Shown: piece after piece, positions 53,879 to 63,508 of the stretch
Layout: the number at the start of each line of letters is the position of its first letter
Position numbering within the stretch: the first letter of the stretch is position 1
DNA from: Candidatus Gastranaerophilales bacterium
GTDB lineage: Bacteria; Cyanobacteriota; Vampirovibrionia; Gastranaerophilales; Gastranaerophilaceae
Reading direction: 5' to 3'
Assembly (NCBI GenBank): GCA_944323395.1
Contig: CALUSI010000002.1
Location: 175,924-239,923, forward strand
DNA: 64,000 bases
Made by a program: the position numbers and the translations under genes
Notes under the pieces: generated by a model
What the model was told of the DNA's origin: nothing
Databases searched by the model: none
The model's input: the letters and a program-made list of their open reading frames with translations, nothing else

Positions 53879-54321
53879 ATGAAGAACTTCTGGACTTAAT
53901 AAAAGATATAGCAAGAAAACAAGAACAAATAGATAAACATTTGAAAGAAAAATCAGGCGAATTACTAAAGGATTTAAGTTTTTCTGAAATGCACTGCATA
54001 AATTACATTGGCACAATAGAACGAGCAAATGTAACAAAATTGTCAGAACTTTTGAATATAACGCGAGGCGGTATAAGTAAAATAATAAAAAAGTTAATTA
54101 ATAAAGGCTTTATAGAAACATATACTGATAAATCGAACAAAAAAGAAATCTACTATAATTTAACCAAGCAAGGCAAAATTGCATTTGATGAACACGAAAA
54201 AATACACAGCTCATTTTGTTCAGAAGATTTAAACTACTTCAACAAAATAGAAGCAAAAAAGTTAAAAATTATAAAAGAATTTTTAGAGAACTACAATCAA
54301 TATTTAAGTGAAAGATTATAG
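53875..54321 (+). CDS. MarR-family transcriptional regulator
   Basis: 148-aa winged-helix dimer. The DNA-binding core is CINYIGTIERANVTKLSELLNITRGGISKIIKKLINKGFI (quoted in part: VTKLSELLNITRGGISKII near 55-73, the helix-turn-helix), with the wing SNKKEIYYNLTKQG near 90-103. It lies between two CDF metal exporters and behind a large palindromic operator containing its own start codon, so it probably senses the exported metal and controls itself and the CDF downstream (16 bases away). Metal-sensing MarR members (AdcR/ZitR) are known, but their ligands cannot be assigned here. The Shine-Dalgarno candidate AGGA is 12 bases from the ATG. Confidence 0.88.
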   Translation: MNEELLDLIKDIARKQEQIDKHLKEKSGELLKDLSFSEMHCINYIGTIERANVTKLSELLNITRGGISKIIKKLINKGFIETYTDKSNKKEIYYNLTKQGKIAFDEHEKIHSSFCSEDLNYFNKIEAKKLKIIKEFLENYNQYLSERL

Positions 54322-54337
54322 TTAAATAGAGGTATAT

Positions 54338-55024
54338 ATGCACGAACACAAAGAAGAAATTTGCAAAGAAAATGAAAAGAGAACATTGATTGTAATTATA
54401 TTCACGATTATAGCAATGTTTGCAGAAATTTTATATGGATACATTACAAACTCAATGGCATTACTGGCAGACGGTTACCATATGGGAACACATGCACTTG
54501 CACTTTCATTAACCTTTTTAGCGTATGTATTAACCAGAAAACTGGCAAATTCAGCTAGATTTAAGAATGGAACAGATAAAATAGGAACACTTGCGGGCTA
54601 CACAAGTTCAATTTTTTTAGGTTTAACAGGATTTTGGATAATAGTTGAAGCAATAGACAGATTCATACATCCGTTAAAAATTAATTTTGATGATGCAATC
54701 TTAGTTGCAATTATAGGTTTAATAGTAAATACAGTATGTATTTTTATAATGGAAAGCAAACATAAGCATTGCCACGAAAAAACAGAAGAAGAAAACAAAG
54801 AACATAATCACACAGATGAAGACTACAATTATAAAGCAGCATACTTACATATATTGGCAGATGCTTTAACATCAGTTTTAGCGATTATAGCACTGCTTGC
54901 AGGAAAATATTTTCAGATCACGAGTCTAGACTCAATCATCGGAATACTTGGAGGTATTCTAATATTAAAATGGGCAGCAGGACTAATAAAAGACACAACA
55001 AAAATCCTACTGGATATGAAATAA
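54338..55024 (+). CDS. CDF cation efflux protein, DmeF-like (2)
   Basis: 228-aa six-helix CDF, paralogue of the one at 53126. Helix II site LLADGYHMGTHALAL near 44 (HxxxH), NGTDKIGTLAGYTSS near 76, and helix V site YKAAYLHILADALTS near 168 (HxxxD). Unlike its paralogue, the loop before helix V is His-rich (SKHKHCHEKTEEENKEHNH, about 142-160), a usual metal-collecting loop, and the N-terminus also carries MHEHKEEIC. It lacks the C-terminal cytoplasmic domain. Co-transcribed with marR. The pair may differ in metal preference or affinity. Confidence 0.87.
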   Translation: MHEHKEEICKENEKRTLIVIIFTIIAMFAEILYGYITNSMALLADGYHMGTHALALSLTFLAYVLTRKLANSARFKNGTDKIGTLAGYTSSIFLGLTGFWIIVEAIDRFIHPLKINFDDAILVAIIGLIVNTVCIFIMESKHKHCHEKTEEENKEHNHTDEDYNYKAAYLHILADALTSVLAIIALLAGKYFQITSLDSIIGILGGILILKWAAGLIKDTTKILLDMK

Positions 55025-55279
55025 TTATAAGTATTGCTCATCTTGCAAAGCAACAGCGCAAATTTGGGTAGAAAGAATACAAACTTTTCTAATAGGACCG
55101 TTTGTATTTTTTTCTATTAATCTTGGCGTAGGAGAATTTTGCTTTAATATTTGAGCTAATTCCTCATAAACATCTATAGGACTATCAACATATAAAACTA
55201 AAGGTGCAGTAGTCCCTTTAAGAAAGACTAAAACAGAAGTTCTTTTTTTCATTGGACCTGATGAGAATGGCTGTGGCAT
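55025..55279 (-). CDS. Hypothetical protein, 84 aa
   Basis: Not recognised. Mixed beta/alpha with two clear strands (TSVLVFLKGTTAPLVLYV, residues 14-31) and a short helix (YEELAQILKQ), then VCILSTQICAVALQDEQYL at the end. There is no signal peptide or membrane helix. A good AGGAG lies before the ATG (minus strand), which supports it being expressed. Its stop abuts that of the converging CDF gene with no space between. Single gene or first of a pair with nothing downstream. Confidence 0.55.
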   Translation of the reverse strand: MPQPFSSGPMKKRTSVLVFLKGTTAPLVLYVDSPIDVYEELAQILKQNSPTPRLIEKNTNGPIRKVCILSTQICAVALQDEQYL

Positions 55280-55341
55280 AATATCTCCTAACTAACAATA
55301 TAGATAAATATTAATAAATCCATATAAAAAGGTCAACATTT

Positions 55342-55569
55342 TTACGCATCTATATACTGTTCTATTTCGTAATAATCAGATATAACCAAATTTAACATTT
55401 TCTTCAAAGTTATTACCAAATTATGAATATCGGCATTTGAAAAATTTGTTGAATCATTCATAGAAACATCGAGAAATTTAATAATACTTGCTAATATTGA
55501 TAAATTAATACCTACGGTTGTTTTCTTTTCAAACATATTGGAACTTTTAATTTTCTTGATTTTTGTCAT
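55342..55569 (-). CDS. Hypothetical protein, 75 aa
   Basis: Not recognised. Lysine-rich start followed by two amphipathic helices (about 20-40 and 47-74) ending YYEIEQYIDA. GAGGTGG is the ribosome binding site upstream of its ATG. It precedes the 84-aa gene on the same strand by 62 bases and may be co-transcribed with it. Its overall make-up recalls the small helical ORFs at 47.3-47.7 kb, but no alignment is convincing. Confidence 0.5.
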   Translation of the reverse strand: MTKIKKIKSSNMFEKKTTVGINLSILASIIKFLDVSMNDSTNFSNADIHNLVITLKKMLNLVISDYYEIEQYIDA

Positions 55570-55684
55570 TTTTCCACCTCATACTTTTTGTACATCCTAA
55601 CATATTTTCCTATATTAAACAAGAAGTTATTTTAACAAATAAAAAAGCGTGCTATTATAAAAAAAGAAAAAGAGAGGAAATAAA

Positions 55685-56482
55685 ATGATTAAAGTTGGTG
55701 TAGTAGGTGCGCTCGGAAAAATGGGCAAAGAAGTTGTAAAAGCAGTAATAAATGATGATACAACAACACTTGTAATGGCTGTTGACATTGTAGGTGAAGG
55801 AACAGACGCCGGACTTGCAGCAGCAGGGAAAGCTTGCAATATTTTAATAGAAACAGACATTGAAAAAGCCATAGAAACAAAGAAACCCGATGTCATTGTT
55901 GATTTTACTCAACCATCCGGAATATATGAACACGTATGTACATATATAAAACATCAAGTAAAATCAGTAATTGGAACAACTGGGATAAAAGAAAATCAAT
56001 TAAAAGAAATAGAGAAATTAACAAAAGAAAATAAAACAGGATGTTTAATTGCACCAAATTTTTCAACAGGTGCTGTATTACTTATGATGTTTGCAAAGCA
56101 GGCTGCAAAATATTTTAATAACGCTGAAATAATTGAATTACATCACAATCAAAAGAAAGATGCTCCATCTGGTACTGCAATAAAAACAGCTCAACTTATG
56201 GCTGAAGTAAATTCTGATTTTACATTTGGTAATTGCCCTGAAACAGAATTAATAGAAGGTTCAAGAGGTGGAAACTCTGAATCAAATATTCATATTCACT
56301 CAGTAAGAATGCCGGGATATATTGCTTCTCAAGAAGTAATATTTGGCGCATCAGGTCAAATACTAAAACTGGCACATCATACAATGGAGCGTTCTTGTTA
56401 TATGGCAGGAGTATTACTTGCTGTTAAATATATCAATGACAATAACGAATTTATATATGGGCTTGATAATATAATGCAATAG
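55685..56482 (+). CDS. dapB: 4-hydroxy-tetrahydrodipicolinate reductase
   Basis: Reduces the dihydrodipicolinate-level intermediate on the way to diaminopimelate and lysine, needed for peptidoglycan cross-links. 265 aa. The NAD(P) motif is VGVVGALGKMGKEVV (residues 4-18), then DFTQPSG near 76, GTTGIKENQL near 98, APNFSTGAVL near 122, and the signature ELHHNQKKDAPSGTA near 150-164 with the catalytic His and Lys. GAGAGG gives strong translation initiation. It stands alone between small unknown genes and anmK. Confidence 0.96.
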   Translation: MIKVGVVGALGKMGKEVVKAVINDDTTTLVMAVDIVGEGTDAGLAAAGKACNILIETDIEKAIETKKPDVIVDFTQPSGIYEHVCTYIKHQVKSVIGTTGIKENQLKEIEKLTKENKTGCLIAPNFSTGAVLLMMFAKQAAKYFNNAEIIELHHNQKKDAPSGTAIKTAQLMAEVNSDFTFGNCPETELIEGSRGGNSESNIHIHSVRMPGYIASQEVIFGASGQILKLAHHTMERSCYMAGVLLAVKYINDNNEFIYGLDNIMQ

Positions 56483-56511
56483 ATAGAATTTATACTTAAA
56501 AATAATAAATT

Positions 56512-57639
56512 CTAATATGCAATTTTTCCCATAACAACATTAGTATCAGCCCCGGTACAAGATGGAACATTATTCGGTTGTTTTTGCAAGGTGAAATATC
56601 CTAAATAAGCAAAAGCAACCGCTTCTTTTAATTTATTAGGGATTCCAAAGTCTTCGTGTGTCTTAATTATCAAATCAGGGATATAATTTTTCATATATAA
56701 AATTAATGTTTTATTATAAGCTCCGCCTCCACCAATCACGACTTCGTCAATATTAGTTTTAGGTAAAACAAAATTAATATATGAATCAGTAATAACTTTT
56801 GCTGTTAAAGCAGTAAGGGTTGCAATAATATCTTCTTTTTTCTTTGGTGCAGATTTATATATTTTTTCTGCATACTCATTATTAAATAGTTCACGTCCAG
56901 TAGTTTTAGGTGGGTTTAAAGAATAATATTTTTCTAATAATAATTTCTTAAGCCAATTTTCATCAATTTTACCTTTTGATGCAATTTCACCATCTTTATC
57001 AAACGGCAAATCATATAATTTTCGCACAAAATAGTCTATTAACATATTACCAGGACCGTTGTCAAAAGCAAAAATATCACAATTTTTCGATATAACAGTT
57101 ACGTTTGAAATTCCACCAATATTTTGAATTAATCGGTTTTTATCTAACCCGAATAAAATTTTATCTGCAAATGGAACTAATGGAGCACCCTGACCACCTG
57201 CAGCCATATCTTTTGTTCTGAAATCGCCAACAGTCATAATTCCTGTTTTATGTGAGATTACAGAAATATCACCAATCTGTAGGGTACTTTGGGTAGAAAC
57301 ATCACTAATTTTTTGTTCAAACGGAATATGATATATAGTCTGTCCATGTGAAGAAATAAAATCAATTTCAGATGGTGGAATTCCTGTTTTCTTTAATAAA
57401 TTATTTACAGTCTTTGCAAATAATTCCCCGATAACAAAATTCATAAAACATACATCTTTTATACTTCCAATATTATTTGCTAAGGCAAGAATTTTCTTTT
57501 TTATTTCAACAGGATAATCTAAAGAATAACTATCAATAATTCCAAAAGATAAATCATCAAAAATTTTCAAAAGACAAGAATCAATTGAATCAACAGAAGT
57601 ACCAGACATTAATGAAATAATCATTTTATAATTTTTCAT
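56512..57639 (-). CDS. anmK: Anhydro-N-acetylmuramic acid kinase
   Basis: Phosphorylates and opens 1,6-anhydro-MurNAc during recycling of cell-wall fragments in diderm bacteria. 375 aa. LMSGTSVDSIDSCLL near 10 (ATP loop), DFISSHGQTIYHIP near 95, DIGGISNVTVI-type NIGGISNV near 170, DNGPGNMLIDYF near 188 (catalytic Asp), and VIGGGGAYNKTLI near 300. Its TATAAT box (57647-57652, minus strand) lies seven bases before the ATG, another near-leaderless arrangement. The amidase at the window start could belong to the same recycling route. Confidence 0.94.
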   Translation of the reverse strand: MKNYKMIISLMSGTSVDSIDSCLLKIFDDLSFGIIDSYSLDYPVEIKKKILALANNIGSIKDVCFMNFVIGELFAKTVNNLLKKTGIPPSEIDFISSHGQTIYHIPFEQKISDVSTQSTLQIGDISVISHKTGIMTVGDFRTKDMAAGGQGAPLVPFADKILFGLDKNRLIQNIGGISNVTVISKNCDIFAFDNGPGNMLIDYFVRKLYDLPFDKDGEIASKGKIDENWLKKLLLEKYYSLNPPKTTGRELFNNEYAEKIYKSAPKKKEDIIATLTALTAKVITDSYINFVLPKTNIDEVVIGGGGAYNKTLILYMKNYIPDLIIKTHEDFGIPNKLKEAVAFAYLGYFTLQKQPNNVPSCTGADTNVVMGKIAY

Positions 57640-57710
57640 ACAATTGATTATACGATTAGAATGAAAATAAGAAAAGATATTAATAATTTCAATATTTTAA
57701 GTATTTATTG

Positions 57711-57716
57711 TATAAT
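57711..57716 (+). promoter_or_regulatory. -10 box of the manC-dxr-aroQ operon
   Basis: A perfect TATAAT at 57711-57716, with weak TTCAAT (57688-57693) 17 bases upstream. GAGGAGAG is the ribosome binding site before 57740. Confidence 0.45.
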
Positions 57717-57739
57717 AAATAACTATATAGAGGAGAGTT

Positions 57740-59185
57740 ATGGTAGCATCTGTTTTTTGTATAATTTTGGCAGGCGGTTCCGGAAGCAGACTATGGCCGG
57801 TGTCGAGAGAAATGTTTCCCAAACAAATGTTTAAACTTGATGAGGAATACACTCTTTTTCAAAAAACATTTTTAAATATATCAAATATAGTTGATGATAA
57901 AAATATCATTACAACAACAAATGTAAAGTTTGCATCAGCAATAAAAGAACAATTAAAAGTTCTTCAACAAAAATTTTGCAGGCAAAACGAATATAAAGTA
58001 ATATCTGAACCAATATTCAGAAATACTGCACCAGCTATTACAATTGCAGTAAAATACATTAAAGATAAACTAAATTATTCATCAGAACCACCAATAATAC
58101 TTACAGTACCATCAGATCAACTGATAACAGACAGAGAACAATTTTCAACATTTATACAAAAAGGGATAAATCTAGCAAAAGCAGGTTATATTGTTTCTTT
58201 CGGGACAGAGACAACAGAAATAGATCAAAACTTTGGATACATAAAAACAAGAAAGAACGCACAAATTTCAGAAATTGAACCAACAGCCTTAAAAGCCATA
58301 AATTTTATAGAAAAACCAACTAGTAAAGAACAACAAGAAAAATTAAAAGGCAGATTCTTTGTAAACTCTGGTATTTATATGTTTAATGCTGAAATATTTT
58401 TTTCAGAGTTAAAGAAACATTCACCAGAAATATACAAGAAAATTCAAAATAAAGATATAGAGAATACAATTCCATCAATACCATTAAATGATTACGAACA
58501 AATTATAGATATATCAATCGATTATGCATTAATGGAAAAAAGTAAGAAATTAGTAACTATACCATTAAATACAGAGTGGAAAGATATAGGAAGTTGGAAT
58601 GCAATATACGAAATTTCACAAAAGGATAAGAACGGAAACTATCTATCAGGAAAAGTTATAGATATAGATTCTAAGGACTCAATGGTATTTGCGACATCTA
58701 AAATAGTAGCAACTCTTGGATTAAAAGACACATTTGTAATTGAAACAGAAGATGCAATTTTAGTTAGTGAAAAGTCAAATCTTGACGGAATCAAAAACAT
58801 CTATAAAAAGTTAAGCGGAAAGAATTCATCAAAGAAAGAAATTCATAAAACTGTTTATAGACCTTGGGGCTATTATACGGTATTAGAAAATGGTAATGGC
58901 TTTTTAACAAAATGCATAACTGTTAATCCTAATGCAAAATTAAGCGTACAGCTACATCATCATAGAAGCGAACACTGGATTATACTCGAGGGCGAAGCAA
59001 CAATACTTAAAGGGAAAGAATTAGTAAAACTTAAAGCAGGTGAAAGTATTGATATAGCAATAGAAGAAATACATTCGCTGCAGAACTTTGGTACTGAACA
59101 ATTAAAAGTATTAGAAATTCAGCAAGGTGACATTTTAGACGAAAATGACATAGAACGATTAGAAGACATATATGGCAGAGCATAA
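57740..59185 (+). CDS. manC: Mannose-1-phosphate guanylyltransferase / mannose-6-phosphate isomerase
   Basis: Bifunctional enzyme making GDP-mannose for surface polysaccharide or LPS. 481 aa. The nucleotidyltransferase loop LAGGSGSRLWPVSREMFPKQM is at residues 11-31 (quoted in part: GGSGSRLWPVSREMFPKQ), with FIEKPT near 189 and VNSGIYMFN near 208. From about 360 comes a cupin (type II PMI) domain: RPWGYYTVLENG, LSVQLHHHRSEHW and LEGEATI, carrying the zinc-binding His and Glu. First gene of a tight operon with dxr and aroQ; the metabolic link between them is not obvious. Confidence 0.94.
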   Translation: MVASVFCIILAGGSGSRLWPVSREMFPKQMFKLDEEYTLFQKTFLNISNIVDDKNIITTTNVKFASAIKEQLKVLQQKFCRQNEYKVISEPIFRNTAPAITIAVKYIKDKLNYSSEPPIILTVPSDQLITDREQFSTFIQKGINLAKAGYIVSFGTETTEIDQNFGYIKTRKNAQISEIEPTALKAINFIEKPTSKEQQEKLKGRFFVNSGIYMFNAEIFFSELKKHSPEIYKKIQNKDIENTIPSIPLNDYEQIIDISIDYALMEKSKKLVTIPLNTEWKDIGSWNAIYEISQKDKNGNYLSGKVIDIDSKDSMVFATSKIVATLGLKDTFVIETEDAILVSEKSNLDGIKNIYKKLSGKNSSKKEIHKTVYRPWGYYTVLENGNGFLTKCITVNPNAKLSVQLHHHRSEHWIILEGEATILKGKELVKLKAGESIDIAIEEIHSLQNFGTEQLKVLEIQQGDILDENDIERLEDIYGRA

Positions 59186-59186
59186 A

Positions 59187-60344
59187 ATGAGAAAAAGAAT
59201 TGCAATTTTAGGTTCAACAGGTTCGATCGGGACACAAGCTTTAGAAGTTACAGAAAAATTATCTGAACAATTTGAAATTTTGGCGCTTTCTGCAGGAACA
59301 AATATTCATTTATTGAAAGAACAGATTAAAAAATTTTCACCAAAGTACGTATCTGTAAAAAACGAGACTGATGCAATTGAGTTAGAAAAAGAATTTCCAA
59401 ACACAAAAATACTATATGGAAACAATGGTCTTATAGAACTTGCAACTTTAAAAGAGATTGATACATTATTAGTTGCAGTATCAGGAAAAATCGGATTAAA
59501 ACCCACAATAGAAGCAATAAAGAAAAAGAAAAATATAGCACTTGCAAACAAAGAAACATTAGTTATGGCAGGTGATATAGTAATGAAATTAGCAAGAGAA
59601 AATAACGTACAAATATTACCTGTTGATAGTGAACATTCGGCAATATTTCAATGTATAAACGGCGGCAAGAACGTCAAAAAATTAATTATAACAGCATCTG
59701 GAGGGCCATTCAGAACATCAAATAAGGAAGAATTGCAAAATGCAAATTTAGATAAAGCATTAGCACATCCCAGATGGAATATGGGTAAAAAAATAACAGT
59801 TGATTCAGCAACATTAATGAATAAAGGACTTGAAGTAATAGAAGCACACCATCTTTTTAATTTTAATTACGAAGATATAAAAGTAGTAATACATCCGCAA
59901 AGTTATGTACATAGTGCTGTTGAATTCATAGATGGAAGTATAATAGCCCAAATTGGCATACCAAGTATGCATATTCCAATACAATATGCACTTACATTCC
60001 CAGATAGAGTTGAGGGTATAGAAACAGAAAGCTTTGATTTCATTAAAGCAGCCAAATTGGAATTTTATGAACCTGATTATGAAAAATTCCCATCATTATC
60101 CCTAGCCTTTAAAGCAGGGGAATTAGGCGGAACATACCCTGTTTGTATGAATGCAGCAAATGAAGAAGCAGTATTTGCCTTTTTAGATAAAAAGATAAAG
60201 TACTTGGATATATACAAAATTACAAAATCAATCTTTGATAATTATAAGTCAATTGATAATCCAACTCTTGATCAGATATTAGAAGAAGATGAAAAAGTAA
60301 GAGAAATAACAAAAAAAATAATAAAAAATTACGAGGAAAATTAA
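59187..60344 (+). CDS. dxr: 1-deoxy-D-xylulose 5-phosphate reductoisomerase
   Basis: Second step of the MEP isoprenoid pathway. 385 aa from the ATG at 59187, one base after the manC stop; an alternative ATG at 59172 lies inside manC. NADPH loop [13 protein letters not shown] (residues 5-17), [12 protein letters not shown] near 121, [13 protein letters not shown] near 147 (metal Asp/Glu), the flexible loop [12 protein letters not shown] near 170, [27 protein letters not shown] (part: [13 protein letters not shown]) near 196, and HPQSYVHS near 236. It shares one base with aroQ (TAATG). Confidence 0.96.
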   Translation: MRKRIAILGSTGSIGTQALEVTEKLSEQFEILALSAGTNIHLLKEQIKKFSPKYVSVKNETDAIELEKEFPNTKILYGNNGLIELATLKEIDTLLVAVSGKIGLKPTIEAIKKKKNIALANKETLVMAGDIVMKLARENNVQILPVDSEHSAIFQCINGGKNVKKLIITASGGPFRTSNKEELQNANLDKALAHPRWNMGKKITVDSATLMNKGLEVIEAHHLFNFNYEDIKVVIHPQSYVHSAVEFIDGSIIAQIGIPSMHIPIQYALTFPDRVEGIETESFDFIKAAKLEFYEPDYEKFPSLSLAFKAGELGGTYPVCMNAANEEAVFAFLDKKIKYLDIYKITKSIFDNYKSIDNPTLDQILEEDEKVREITKKIIKNYEEN

Positions 60345-60781
60345 TGAAAATATTATTTTTAAATGGACCAAATTTAAATTTATTAGGAACAAGGGAACCT
60401 GATAAATATGGTAATCAAACATTGAAAGATATAGAAATATTCATAAAAGAAGAAGCAAAAAAGCTTAATATAGAAGTAGAATTCTACCAAAGTAATATTG
60501 AAGGTGAGCTGGTAAATAAAATTCAAGAAGCAAAGAATATATTTGATGGTATAGTTATTAATCCGGCAGCATATACACATACAAGTGTTGCAATAAGAGA
60601 CGCAATTTTAGCAGTTTCAATTCCTACCGTTGAAATACACATATCAAACATTCATACAAGAGAAGAATTCAGAAAAACATCATTAACAGCCCCAGCTTGT
60701 ATAGGTCAAATAACAGGATTTGGAGTAAACAGCTATAAACTTGGTTTAATAGCTATTTATGACAACTTAAAATCACTTTAA
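60344..60781 (+). CDS. aroQ: 3-dehydroquinate dehydratase, type II
   Basis: Third step of the shikimate pathway. 145 aa, the usual size of the type II dodecamer. [18 protein letters not shown] (residues 5-22, with the catalytic Tyr), [15 protein letters not shown] near 48, [16 protein letters not shown] near 68, [15 protein letters not shown] near 92 (catalytic His) and [11 protein letters not shown] near 117. Overlaps dxr by one base and the end of the converging glycosidase gene by 9 bases. Confidence 0.96.
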   Translation: MKILFLNGPNLNLLGTREPDKYGNQTLKDIEIFIKEEAKKLNIEVEFYQSNIEGELVNKIQEAKNIFDGIVINPAAYTHTSVAIRDAILAVSIPTVEIHISNIHTREEFRKTSLTAPACIGQITGFGVNSYKLGLIAIYDNLKSL

Positions 60782-61585
60782 CATAAGGAATGATTTCAGT
60801 TTTCTGGCTTGATTATCCTTTTCTGAAATTATATGTAACTCTTGGGAATCAAAAGAAGTAGAACCACCGCCATCAAAGGCCATGGCTTTTTCTAATTCCA
60901 TATTACGGGCAAAGTTAGCTAGTTCTTCCAATGTCATTGGCGCATCATTTGTTGCAATAATAATAAATACGCGATTATTTTTAATTCCAATTGCAGTTCG
61001 AGCATATTTATGAAGAGAAGAAGCTGACTCACTAATAATCTTACCATTTCTTTTCAAAATAAAAAACTCTTCCTCTAGCTTCAAATTAGGAAGCAACATT
61101 GGACCAGCTTGAATAGAATGTTTAATTTTATAACCTTCAGGAACTGCGTCATTATGAGAGGCAATATCATACAAGATTTTACCTTTCTCATTCTCTAATA
61201 TTCTGAACTCTGAACGGTTCAATATTTTGGGAAGATATGGCTTTAATGCAGCATTATTCATAAGATTTTCATTTTGTTTAGGATCTAGAACAATTTTTCC
61301 ATCTATAGTAATATAAGAAACTGTTTTCTGATTTTTAGGATCAAAGAACCCAGCATTAACAACAAAACGAGGATGTAATCTTTTATACACATCAAAATTT
61401 GTTTCTAAATTAGATACAATCACTGGTTGTAACTTAACTCTGGATTTAGAAGAAATTACTTCAATAACATAAACCCCCTTGGGTTCTTGAACAATTTTAT
61501 ATGGACAAGAAGCATATGCAACAATAGGAGAACAAAATAAAAATATAAAAAATAAGAAAACTAGAATTCTACGCATAACAATCAT
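60773..61585 (-). CDS. Exported phosphodiester glycosidase (NAGPA/DUF2233 domain)
   Basis: 270 aa from the ATG at 61585, whose ATGA overlaps the LptF/G stop; an alternative ATG is at 61576. It has a signal peptide (hydrophobic residues 8-22, cut after AYA). The rest fits the NAGPA domain: [13 protein letters not shown] near 76, [37 protein letters not shown] near 199 and [12 protein letters not shown] near 240. The human enzyme uncovers mannose-6-phosphate; bacterial members act on sugar phosphodiesters. Translational coupling to the LPS export pump suggests a substrate on LPS or another envelope glycan. Confidence 0.85.
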   Translation of the reverse strand: MIVMRRILVFLFFIFLFCSPIVAYASCPYKIVQEPKGVYVIEVISSKSRVKLQPVIVSNLETNFDVYKRLHPRFVVNAGFFDPKNQKTVSYITIDGKIVLDPKQNENLMNNAALKPYLPKILNRSEFRILENEKGKILYDIASHNDAVPEGYKIKHSIQAGPMLLPNLKLEEEFFILKRNGKIISESASSLHKYARTAIGIKNNRVFIIIATNDAPMTLEELANFARNMELEKAMAFDGGGSTSFDSQELHIISEKDNQARKLKSFLMLK

Positions 61586-62685
61586 AAATCCTTTATTCTT
61601 TTTAAAATAACAATTAAAATCACAGAACACACCGGAGCTATCATTGAAGTAACCCAGGGTGATAAGACTGCTTTTTCTGCAAGTAGATCAAAAAATGGAA
61701 TCGTAATATAATAAGCAAAAATAATACCAACAGCAATTAACATACCAATGAATTTTTGTTCTCTTGGTTTTGAGAAACCAAGCAAACAACCTAAAATACC
61801 AAATAAGATACACATAAAGGAATGAACAAAACGCTGAATATATTTATTTAACATAAATCTATATTCATCATCCATTCTTTCTTGTTTTAAAAGTTTAATA
61901 TATTCAGAAATTTGCTGATTAGTTAGTTCTCGATCTCTATAAACAGAATATTTCATTAATTTATAAGCATTTTGGGCACTATCCCCAGACAATACTTTTA
62001 AATTTTTTACACTCCCAATCTCATGAAAAATACCTTCTTCTGTTATTTTGTAGTTTTTTGCTACATTTAAAATCCAATCTTTGTGATTGTATTTAACGAA
62101 ATCAGATACTAAAATACTGGACAGAAGGCTAGAGCCTTTTTGATTTTTTTGATAAAAATTCAAAACAATGACATCTCTAATATTATTATTATCAAAATTA
62201 GAAATAATTAATATCTTTTTCATGGAATCATCTTTGTTTTTTACAGGAAAAACGAACTGAGAAACTCTATTTTCACCTTTAATATCTCTCAATTTACAAG
62301 CAGAATATGGTAAATATTTAGCAGCAATAATAAAAGTAAAACACATTGCAAATACAGAAATAATTATTACAGAAGAGATAATCCTAAAGAAAGGGAAGCC
62401 AGAACCTCTCATCACTGTTAGTTCTGAATCTTTACTTAATTTATCAAAAGTAAGCAACGTACCTAATAACATACCAACTGGTAAAGCAATATTTAAGACT
62501 TTTGGCAACTCATATAAAATAATAGAAGCAGCCATTTCAACGGTATACACACCACTAATTGCCTTTTGAACTGTTTTTAAGAATATTTCAGGCATTATCC
62601 ATACAATCATGAAAATAAAAACACATCCAAAACAAGTAAAAAATACCTGTGAAAATATGTACTTATCTAATAATTTTATTTTCAT
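61582..62685 (-). CDS. LptF/LptG-family LPS export permease
   Basis: 367-aa YjgP/YjgQ permease with six membrane helices: four before and two or three after a periplasmic jellyroll domain (about 120-260). KLLDKYIFSQVFFTCFG at the start (family LxRYLxRxxL), LPVGMLLGTLLTFDKLSKDSELTVMRGSG near 79-107 (quoted in part: FDKLSKDSELTVMRGSG) with the coupling helix, and FGILGCLLGFSKPREQKF near 288. It extracts LPS from the inner membrane using LptB, encoded just upstream with TAATG overlap. Only one permease is present, so it may act as a homodimer or with a partner elsewhere. Confidence 0.9.
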   Translation of the reverse strand: MKIKLLDKYIFSQVFFTCFGCVFIFMIVWIMPEIFLKTVQKAISGVYTVEMAASIILYELPKVLNIALPVGMLLGTLLTFDKLSKDSELTVMRGSGFPFFRIISSVIIISVFAMCFTFIIAAKYLPYSACKLRDIKGENRVSQFVFPVKNKDDSMKKILIISNFDNNNIRDVIVLNFYQKNQKGSSLLSSILVSDFVKYNHKDWILNVAKNYKITEEGIFHEIGSVKNLKVLSGDSAQNAYKLMKYSVYRDRELTNQQISEYIKLLKQERMDDEYRFMLNKYIQRFVHSFMCILFGILGCLLGFSKPREQKFIGMLIAVGIIFAYYITIPFFDLLAEKAVLSPWVTSMIAPVCSVILIVILKRIKDL

Positions 62686-63407
62686 TAAAGCGAAAAATCC
62701 TTTCCAAGATAAAATTGTTTTGCAACTGAATCATTTGCAATTTCATCACGTGTACCTTGAATTTTTATTTTACCGTCAAAAATGACATACGCTCTATCAG
62801 TAATCGACAATGTAGCTTTAGGATTATGGTCTGTTATTAATACCCCAAGTCCTCTATTTGAAAGAATTTTAATATTATCTTTGATTTCACCTATTGCAAT
62901 TGGATCAATACCCGCAAAAGGTTCATCTAAAAGAATAAATTCAGGACTTGCAGCTAGAGCTCTTGCAATTTCGACACGCCTTCTTTCTCCACCTGATAAA
63001 GCAACTGCAGATGTATCACGAAGTTTTTTTATTCTAAATTCATCTAATAACTCTTCAAGCTTATCTTTTTTTTCTTTTGGATTCAACTTATCATTAAGTT
63101 CAAGAACTAATTTAATATTATCCTCTACAGATAATTTTCTAAAAATAGACGATTCTTGAGGTAAATAGCCAATACCATGTTTTGCTCTCTTATCCATTGT
63201 TAAATTGGTCAAATCAATATTATCTATAAATATTTTTCCAGAATTTGGTCGAACCAAACCAACAACCATATAAAAAGTCGTTGTTTTACCGGCACCATTA
63301 GGACCTAATAAACCAACAACCTCGCCTTTATTAACTTCTATAGAAATATCATTAACTACAGTTCTATCATTATATGTTTTTACAAGGTTTTCAGCTCTAA
63401 TTTTCAT
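62685..63407 (-). CDS. lptB: LPS export ABC transporter ATPase
   Basis: 240 aa from the ATG at 63407, which follows AGGGA; an upstream in-frame start at 63449 is rejected. Walker A GLLGPNGAGKTTTFYM near 33, Q-loop YLPQESSIFRKLSVEDN near 81, ABC signature ALSGGERRRVEIARALA near 137, Walker B FILLDEPFAGIDPIA near 158 and H-loop ITDHN near 191. The LFRKLSVEDN and GIDPIAI stretches are typical of LptB. First gene of the lptB-lptF/G-glycosidase operon. Confidence 0.95.
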   Translation of the reverse strand: MKIRAENLVKTYNDRTVVNDISIEVNKGEVVGLLGPNGAGKTTTFYMVVGLVRPNSGKIFIDNIDLTNLTMDKRAKHGIGYLPQESSIFRKLSVEDNIKLVLELNDKLNPKEKKDKLEELLDEFRIKKLRDTSAVALSGGERRRVEIARALAASPEFILLDEPFAGIDPIAIGEIKDNIKILSNRGLGVLITDHNPKATLSITDRAYVIFDGKIKIQGTRDEIANDSVAKQFYLGKDFSL

Positions 63408-63476
63408 ATATAAATCCCTATCTACATATAATAATTTTAAATAAAACACAACCTAATGTCAAAAAGAAAGCAATAA

Positions 63477-63503
63477 AAAATGCCCCTATCGGGGCATTTT
63501 AAA
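63477..63503 (-). terminator. Terminator of the HEAT-repeat gene
   Basis: AAAATGCCCC, loop TATC, GGGGCATTTT, with A-run on the left that reads as a T-run on the minus strand. Confidence 0.85.
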
Positions 63504-63508
63504 ATTAT

